From assembly GCA_029532415.1 (NCBI GenBank), contig JAQOTA010000042.1:930001-994000 (forward strand): DNA of 64,000 bases, in the 5' to 3' direction. This document shows, piece after piece, positions 57,024-64,000 of the stretch. Source of the stretch: Marasmius tenuissimus. Its lineage: Eukaryota; Basidiomycota; Agaricomycetes; Agaricales; Marasmiaceae. Positions within the stretch are counted from its first letter, which is position 1. Each line of letters opens with the position of its first letter. The notes beneath the pieces were generated by a model. That model saw nothing but the letters and a program-made list of their open reading frames with translations, ran no database searches and was not told the DNA's origin. A program made the position numbers and the translations under genes.

Positions 57024-58600
57024 GGTGGTCAAGTCAAAGGGGACCGGGAGCGGAATTGAGACATCATCTGTATATGTAAGGCCTCCAGCTGACGTTACTC
57101 CAGCCTCGTGGTATACACGATCTAGTTTTGCACATAAAACCCACCAGTGGGCAGCCTCCCGCAACACTTTCAATCTGATCCCCTCTACCTCCATTAAAGA
57201 CGTAGCGCGCTCATTAGAAGGCTGCGGCACTCCGGGTACGATCGTTCAAGATTGGGGCCTCACCGCACGCAGTGTCCCAACATATTGAGCTACTATAGAC
57301 GAGATCTAAGAATGAATGTCAAGTGTGCTTTGGCTCACCCAAACCACACAAAGACAGAGGTACACCGTAGACTACGACACGCAGGTTCATGCTTGAGCTT
57401 TGGCAGATGACAGAGATACCAGGTTATAAACCCTCTATCCTTTCGACGGAAGTAAACACGTTTCAATCAATCAATATATTAATTCATCATCTGAACTGCC
57501 TCGGGCAACAGCTGTGGAAGAGGCGCTGAGACGTTCATATCCGGTGCACTGATCCACCTGTCCTTCATCAGATTGCTGTGGGTCCTAAAAGCAGCGAAGA
57601 ACCCCCAAATTTGAGCAGGTCAAATGATCACTCGACCTCTGCCCATACATCACGGAGCGTACCCATTGCCCTGAGCGCAACAGGAAAGTCCAACTTGGGT
57701 CCAAGTTCACCGGAAGTCTCGGGCTCGGACCTCTCAGAATGCACGTGGACAGAAAGTTCAAGGGAGGATGGGATAAAGTCGAACCCAAGTTGCTCTCCGG
57801 CCACTACGACAACGATGGGTTTCATGAATCATATTCACCGCTCTGTTTCTCATACCATATTTTTCACCCTTGAAGACATGCCGGTGCTTCTCTGAGATCC
57901 TTACGACCCTCCGGTTCGTTATGTGAGTCACAATTCGACTTGATTTAGACGGAGGCAGATCACAACGATTCAGCGGAAGGATAGGTCGATTGAACATAGT
58001 GTATTTCTGTGTGATATGTGATCTATTCACTCTTTTATCTCGCTTACCTTCGAGTCATTCGGTCAATATTGTCCTTAATTGTTTATTCGATATCGGACAT
58101 ATAGGGACGTCTGTAAAGGTCTGCCGCTGCCGTGTCTGGGTGTTCTTCTCTACGCTACGAGATAATGGTGTCGTTGTCGGTGATTGTGGTCGTAGATAAT
58201 CGAAGTATCCTGCGATACCAAAGGCTCGGTTTCATCAAGTGAATTGACAGCGGCGGGGCTCATAGTCTCCAATACTTAGATCTGGCCATTTTCACGACCT
58301 TCAGCGTCATGTCTTGTAGCCGGGTGATATAGAACATGGCTGGGTTGAAGAGTTCGACCTGCAGGCGTTTATTGGTGGATACGGTAGGTGATTTGGACGC
58401 TTCTGAATTAGGTCTCGCAAGACAGCGCAGTTTGTTTCGTTCCGACTTGTGCCAATCTATTCCATCGAGCTGAGAAATGCACCAAGTAAAGGTCCCATCT
58501 ATTTAACTCACATAATTGCCAAGCTATCAGAAACGCAGACTGTATGATCACATCTAAGAAAACGACACTGATGTATGTACTAGTAGTCGTAGCTACAGGT
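57024..58600. other. Upstream region of copy C with a 65-codon open frame
   Basis: Counterpart of 12804-14400. Frame 57628-57825 on the minus strand (MKPIVVVVAGEQLGFDFIPS and on) is open here. Copies A and B differ by one base in the middle, which shifts the frame. The ITRLQAMTLKIMKMAR stretch is degraded here. No product can be named. Confidence 0.35.
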
Positions 58601-58639
58601 ACGGAGGGAAGATTTACGTACTAAACAGCGGTTAGATCT

Positions 58640-60640
58640 ACAAAGGGACCCAAGACGACAAGAAGTGGTGTATGTAGCCGGTAGAAAAGTTCAGAATACG
58701 ACGATGTAAAAAGAAATCTATGGCATTGGCAATGGCGAACATGATGGTGTGTGTAGTGAGACGTAGTCTGCCCGAAATCACGAATACGGCCTGCTCACTT
58801 AGCTAGTAAAGGTTGAGTATAGGGCTCTCGGCGACGACAAGGATCCCGGTGAAAAAGGAGGATGATATGTACGAAGGCGAACACCTTAGAGCGATGCATA
58901 TCCTCATCTGATGGCCTTGGTAAGAAAAGTAGCCAGAGATCGCCTGAAACTCGCGTAAGTGTGAGTCAGAGAAAGGTATAGCAAAACATACCACAAATGT
59001 TCCGCCCAACCCCTCCTATACGTTCACATTCGTCACTTCCTAGCCAAACATCGCCCACAAATTGGAAACCAGCCTATCCTTAACGCCTCCTCAACCCAAT
59101 CCGATGGCTGACCGGTACGACCTCTGATTCCCGGCAACAATGAATCCGGCAGACGAGGATGAGCCTGTCCACCACGACGAGGGAATGGTAGTCTCCACGA
59201 TGACTCGCCACTGCTAGTCCGATATGGCAACGACCGCCCCTCCTGACCTCTTGCTTGAGGTACAGCGGATAAAACCTAGATAGGTGTACGTCGGCGTGAT
59301 TCAATCATGAGCCGGGCGTGTATCCTTGGAAAGGTTCCGAAAGATGCCTTCCGCCCGACTGTTGCTCATATTACAGTTCCGCCTGAACGAGTGACCTGCG
59401 CATGTCGCTAGACAGCAACTATCAGTTCAATGGGTCGTATCGCTGAGACATTATGAATGGAGCTTACCCGACGTAATTAAAAATCCTCTCTATGCGTACC
59501 CACGACATCGAGAGGCCTGTGAGTGAGAGAGCTGTATGCGTAACTCTCAGAACCCGCGAATAACGAGCTCGGAGCGGAGCATTCAGAGCCAAGGGGCGGA
59601 AGGCCTGCTTGCCATGAAGAGGTTCGGCCCCATGAAGTTGCCATCCACAATCCATAAGACGGATTTGAGTGGCGTCGAATTGGGCGGAGGCCATAACGAA
59701 AGCCAAGGAGTTTCGCCAGCGCCGTCGGAAGGAAGAAGGACGAAGCCTAGCCATACACCTCGTTCGTTGATGGCTGGCTCAATAGGGGGTACAAGGGTGC
59801 TAACGAAGGAGCTAATCTTCATGTCGCTTCACCGGTGAAAGCGTCTGGACGGTTGTTCTCGGGAGAGATATGTGACAAGGTTGCAATAGCGGTGCAATGC
59901 TATAGTTCTGATGCGGAATTTTGGCAGAGGAGTGAAAAGGGAATACATGTCGAGTGTCCGAAGCCTCTTGAAGGGAAACAAAACCGGGAATAGCCAATCT
60001 GCGAACGAGGGATGGGGTGAGGTGGATCCCATTGACCGTGCTGGGAGGGTAATGGCGGTATACCAGCCGAGAAGATGAATGAAGTGTTGGCTAAAGTTGC
60101 AGGAAATGGCCCTATATCCGTGAAAATATCAATGAGCCTGGCACCGGTATGAATGCAGAGGGAAACGTACCTTCAAAATAATCAGTATTCCCATGGCCAC
60201 CTCACACCTCCTCTCAAGCTGTCCAAGATGTTTCGAGACCCAATGCCCATCTAGGTTCAGGCTGAAACCTAGGAAAGAGGACAATCATGATTTGAGCTTT
60301 AAACGTATACGGCATAGGGGAAGCAGGAGAAACGAGAACGAAGGAATTGATTTGAAGGGGGAGAGAAAGATTGGACCGAAGTGTTACCCACCTCAACATC
60401 GATCTGTCAATAGCCGGAAGTCGGCCTCGCATAGGTCTAAACCACTTGGGAGATGGTGACAGCGACGAAAACGCCAACCCCAGATCACTCCAAATTCGCT
60501 TGCTTGATTTGTTTCGCTTGGAGTATATCGCCAACTGGCAGCCCGATAAAATCAGAGATGCGCATCTAAAGGTTTTCAGACATCACTCACCAAGAACATC
60601 GAGTAGGGAACGATGTTAGAGGAAGAGGTTGTAGAGGCGA
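58640..60640 (-). pseudogene. Array family gene, duplicate of copy 3
   Basis: Same block order as 14430-16440, including 59583-59822 (EPAINERGVWLGFVLL), about 60380-60500 (second exon) and a start region near 60633 where ATG is replaced by ACA. Several indels relative to copy 3. Decayed. Confidence 0.4.
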
Positions 60641-60659
60641 AGAGGGACAGACGGACAGA

Positions 60660-60800
60660 AATCAACCCTGACGATTTGCCTGCCGACTGGAGATGCTTTA
60701 GGGCCGGCTGATCGATAATTTCCATGTGTTCTTCCATCTTCATGTCCAACTCTCCCTAGCATTCATCTCAGTTCGATGCGGCACCTAGTGTTGAGCGGTT
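60660..60800 (-). promoter_or_regulatory. Conserved 5' block of the array family (duplicate of copy 3)
   Basis: Core GGAGATGCTTTAGGGCCGG at about 60689-60707 followed by a GATCGATAATTTCC variant, as at 16456-16620. Confidence 0.4.
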
Positions 60801-60879
60801 CAACTTTTGTATGAACACATCGGCTGGCCGGTGTACTGAAAGACTGTGACATTTGGTCTGTCTACAAATTTAACGCCCG

Positions 60880-61478
60880 TACCCGCACTAGTTGGAGCGC
60901 AGCGACCTAGATGCAATGAATGAGGTGGAAATATCCCAGATTTGGACCAGATTGACCCCCACCTATTGGTTGAGTATGCATCGTAGAACTGCTTCCACAC
61001 CTTTATGGGCTCGTCAATCCCGGGTTCAGTCTACTAATGATCAGGAGAACTCACGAGGTGCATGATATCGTTGTCTTTCCTATCAATTGGCTCAACCATA
61101 ACCGCGGTGAACGTTCGAAAAGGCAGCTGGGCTATCTGTACGGTTTGATATTTCTTTCTAATCCGCACCCGCCTCATTTCACCCCTAAATGGATTTGTGC
61201 CCCCCACATGGAGGCTTCCGTCCACCGAGTCAGCCTCGCTGCGGAGTATCAAGTCACCCAAGAAGAATTCTCTGAACAGATCTTGCCGCGGCTAAGTGAA
61301 TTCTCAGTGCAATGAACACTCGCAAATCACACGAAGGACATACCATGAGCGCATTCCTCACTTGTCCCTCGCACCTCCCAGACCGACATTGGACATTTGT
61401 AACGTTCCCAGTGATATGCGTGAACTGTTGACTGCCAACAAAAGTGAGGTCGTGCGCGCATTCAAAGAAATTAGACAT
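60880..61478 (-). pseudogene. Agaricomycete-specific multi-exon family, copy D (5' fragment, diverged)
   Basis: Exon 1, 61344-61478, encodes exactly 45 codons like copies B and C (MSNFFECAHDLTFVGS..FTHITGNVT) and ends at a GTATGT donor. Exon 2, about 61055-61271, keeps TNPFRG and TAVMVEPIDRKD, matching TNPFRS and VTVVKFEPVGKKD of copy B, and ends at GTGAGT. A third exon starts near 60940 (VGVNLVQIWD). Homology then stops where the duplicated array block begins, so exons 4-8 are missing. The exon 1/2 junction is one base out of phase. An old, truncated paralogue. Confidence 0.6.
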
Positions 61479-61680
61479 TGTAGTTGGGACGAGAGGAGAA
61501 CCTGTCCAAGCATGGATGTCGCTGGTATATGTGAGGACCCCAGCTGATATTCTCACTTGCTCGTGACATACACGCCCTGTAAGATCCCATAGAATCCACC
61601 AATTGGATGGCTCGAGGCACATCTTCGATCGAGTATTCTTTTAGCTCCACAGAAGGATACGGCTCATTCACATTGCAAGC

Positions 61681-62120
61681 ATGGTGATCTATAGAAGTGT
61701 CCCGTATGAGTATGTGATCAACGTCGACGAACAGCAGATTGATACACTGAGTGAGGCACAGGAATGTCCATCCGCCATTTGGTAAGCTTTAGTAGTAGCA
61801 ATAAATACTCAAAAAGATAGACTCCCTCCGGATAACCTTGATAGGCTTTCACTTGGCTCGCTTTTAGCCCTCGACACCAGGGTGCGTACCCTCTATCGCT
61901 CCGACACGCGGCGAACGCGTTGAATCATTTGTTCTTGTTGATGAAACGTAAAATGAACAGCGGCTACGGAACGTGTACCTTTGACGCTCATATCAGGGTG
62001 GCCGATCTGTCGGTTCGCTGTTCTTCCCAATCGAGAGGTGAAATGGAGTGGGATACAGGTCATTCCGGAGCGAGATGGACTTGTCTGAACTCCACTCGTA
62101 CTGGATTTGTGATGTGATTG
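61681..62120 (+). CDS. Possible small plus-strand gene, unrecognised
   Basis: ATG at 61681 opens MVIYRSVPYEYVINVDEQQI and DTLSEAQECPSAIW, then a GTAAGC donor. After a possible ATAG acceptor the plus strand reads LPPDNLDRLSLGSLLALDTR. The intron would be only about 35 nt, which is short. It lies divergently next to copy D. The protein-like composition is the only support. Confidence 0.25.
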
Positions 62121-62174
62121 GGTCATGAAAGTTCACAATAGAACTCATAACGCAAGTCAATGTATGAACGAACG

Positions 62175-62690
62175 TTCAGAAGAATTGATCGGAGGCGCTG
62201 CAGGAGGCGAGAATGGCAAGGTAGCTTCCAAGGATCGAGGACAGTAAGTCAAATAGGGCACTTCGTCCATACTATTTTTGATGCTGAGGAAATGTTTAGT
62301 AAGTAACGAAAACCGAGGGAACAGGTGTAAAGCATACTCATTGGACTACAGCTTGCCTCGAACGCCAAGTAGCCCAAATTAAGCACGGGCTCGAGGATCG
62401 TCATCTTTCTGTCATTACCTCAACGTCGACGCGAAGGGTCAGTGAGAAATTCGGGCAAGGAGAGCGTGTTCCTCATCGCAGAGATACACACCAGCAGCAT
62501 CCAAACCTAAGAAAATGCAGGTTTCGTTAGTATTTAGCAGGAGATAAAAGGTGGAACGCACAAAGATTCAAGATGACCCGATCAAATCAAGGCATAACAA
62601 GCACAGGCTGCCTATAAGATCCTGAGTGGGCATTTACATCCAATGTTGAGAGTTATCATCCGAGTTGGCTAGAGGGGTCGAGTGGATATT
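62175..62690. repeat. Duplicated block, second copy at 32718-33240
   Basis: Same orientation and order as 32718-33240 with many substitutions and small indels; includes AACCTAAGAAAATGCAGG. Content not recognised. Confidence 0.45.
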
Positions 62691-62699
62691 GTGTATATA

Positions 62700-63160
62700 C
62701 GGCCCACAGAGAATGTCGTTGGCTGTGACCTGCACCCGTAAGATTGCAAAGTATCACACGAAGCGGATAGGGCAGTGTGCCCATGAAGTGGCGAAAATAT
62801 AAAGAGAGTGAAAGCAGTCATATCATTGATTTTGCGTCGAACGAGGTGTGCATAGAAAAGGAACGGAGATCGATTGAAGGGTAATAGATAACGATAGATA
62901 CACAGATGGCACGTCTTATTGGACGTGGTGAGTCAGAGCATGGGAAGGAAGAAGACGAGTGATGGATGATGTCGGCGAACGGTAGCAGCACGGTGAAGAG
63001 CGATACGAGTGGGGATCTAGGTGGTCGTCTTCTGAAGCAAATTTCATTCGCTACGCCTCGGATAGTTGAGTGCGATTACAGCCAATCAGCGACGAATATC
63101 GTCGCACGAAGAAAACAAAAAAGAGACCGGTCAGAGCGAGACATAAAATGACAATCCGAG
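62700..63160. other. Unassigned stretch
   Basis: Only one short plus-strand frame (62966-63151) without motif. It may include decayed exons of the array copy that starts at 63400. Confidence 0.25.
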
Positions 63161-63164
63161 GAAT

Positions 63165-63410
63165 GAGAGCGCACCATGAAGCCAACACCATATCCTTCTA
63201 ATTTCCCTGAGCCCTCCCTCGGCATAGTGTCGTTCACCCTCCATTTGATGATCTATCACTAATTGGAAGTCCTAGAGTCAGAAATGAGCATCGGAGATTA
63301 CTTGGGAACCGCTCACCATAGTGTTTTGTTTGAATAGGAAGAGGGGAGGAAAAACAAACAAGGGAGAGAGATGGAGGCGGAGGAGAAAAAGAAGCCTCAT
63401 GTTTCGGACC
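63165..63410 (-). pseudogene. Array family gene, copy 7 (5' part, diverged)
   Basis: The start region near 63320-63400 (RLLFLLRLHLSPLFVF, then a GTGAGC donor) and a second exon beginning VNDTMPREGSGKLEGYGVGF match the first two exons of the other array genes. Later exons are not recognised downstream. Decayed or truncated. Confidence 0.35.
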
Positions 63411-63500
63411 CCAGCTCTGGAGATTTGCCTCCCGGGCGGAGATGCTGGAGGGTAGGTTGATCCATTATTTTCACATGCTTCGAATCCCATCCTTCCCCGA
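63409..63500 (-). promoter_or_regulatory. Conserved 5' block of the array family (copy 7, diverged)
   Basis: GATTTGCCTCCCGGGCGGAG then ATGCTGGAGGGTAGGTTGATC: the most diverged of the six blocks, but in the same place relative to the start exon. Confidence 0.35.
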
Positions 63501-63519
63501 GTCCCAATGCCGTTCACCA

Positions 63520-64000
63520 TCCTACCTCAAGTGTCTTCTCGACTTCTCAGTCTCGTTATCTCTCCATTTCCCTTGATTCATTAACAACCAAGACCACGAT
63601 GAATCCCTTCGAAGTCCGGTTACTTTTCTGTGACGTGAAACTTGGTATTAGCAGCAAACATGCCGCCTCCTCAAACCTCTTGTCGAGAAGGTATCGGTGA
63701 ATCCCTTCTCCCACATTTGAGCACTGATTATATGATACATTATTTTTGGTGACTCCGGGAGAAATCGGCGTATCTTGAGCTCAACTACCGTGATACGAGG
63801 AGCTACCTCAAGTAAAATAGGCTTTTGAAAGGTAGTTTTAAACTAGGAATAGTGAACATAATGGTATCCGGGTAAGTTGAGGGTCAAAATTTGCCATACT
63901 GGGACTTCTCCGAAGTTTTGAAGGAAAAAGCGCCGACGACAAGACCCACAGCTCCAGTCCTGATGCTCTAAATCTGCTCTCTTACCCAAACATCACATCC
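63520..64000. other. Unassigned stretch at window end
   Basis: No frame of note, no repeats, no RNA genes recognised. Confidence 0.25.

Larger units (their letters stand above)
50717..60800. repeat. Direct segmental duplication of about 6381-16640
   Basis: The left boundary is sharp: at about 50717 unrelated sequence switches to sequence equal to 6381 onward (inside the second exon of array copy 1). Order and orientation are kept to about 60800. Identity varies from complete (54373-56880) to clearly diverged at both flanks. The unit includes array copies, one family gene (copy C) and decayed spacers. Confidence 0.75.

Overview
The window looks like an accessory, repeat-rich segment of an agaricomycete (basidiomycete) nuclear genome. 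A Rhizoctonia-like fungus is my best guess. The evidence is: genes split by many short introns of about 45-90 nt with GT..AG ends; two decayed basidiomycete seven-helix membrane protein genes; a KDZ (Kyakuja/Dileera/Zisupton) transposase of agaricomycete type; and a multi-exon protein family whose N-terminus and C-terminal domain I know only from agaricomycetes. I saw no rRNA, tRNA, CRISPR or bacterial-style operon. Most reading frames longer than 60 codons are chance frames or single exons.

Layout. (1) 1-16.6 kb and 50.7-63.5 kb form a tandem/segmental array. Each unit holds one gene of the agaricomycete family (copies A at 1-2156, B at 10586-12803, C at 54806-57023, truncated D at 61055-61478, all on the minus strand) followed by decayed genes of a second, unrecognised multi-exon family with hydrophobic segments. 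About 10 kb (roughly 6.38-16.64 kb versus 50.72-60.8 kb) is duplicated in direct orientation 44.2 kb apart. Within it, 10153-12660 looks identical base for base to 54373-56880, while the flanks are clearly diverged. (2) 18.2-19.4 kb holds a minus-strand gene built from repeated short exons. (3) 19.95-26.5 kb is a nest of transposons. A 5652-bp Tc1/mariner-like element with 90-bp terminal inverted repeats (TIRs) and TA target duplication sits inside one TIR of a related 239-bp MITE. It carries a DDE transposase and a convergent second gene of an agaricomycete family. The transposase is itself broken by a solo LTR and by a 985-bp inverted-repeat element. Another TA-flanked inverted-repeat element abuts the nest. 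(4) 27.6-28.5 kb and 46.6-48.8 kb hold decayed seven-helix membrane protein genes. (5) 30.4-39.0 kb mixes further copies of the array family with a Ty1/copia fragment and a KDZ transposase whose upstream exon is inverted. (6) 37.1-37.7 kb and 45.2-46.45 kb are short-motif repeat clusters, probably transposon subterminal regions. (7) 39-46 kb and 49-50.7 kb are mostly decayed sequence.

The genes do not form a pathway. The region reads as a birth-and-death cluster of lineage-specific families shaped by duplication, probable gene conversion and transposon insertion. The most complete genes are copies B and C, the passenger gene of the Tc1-like element, and the KDZ transposase C-terminal part.
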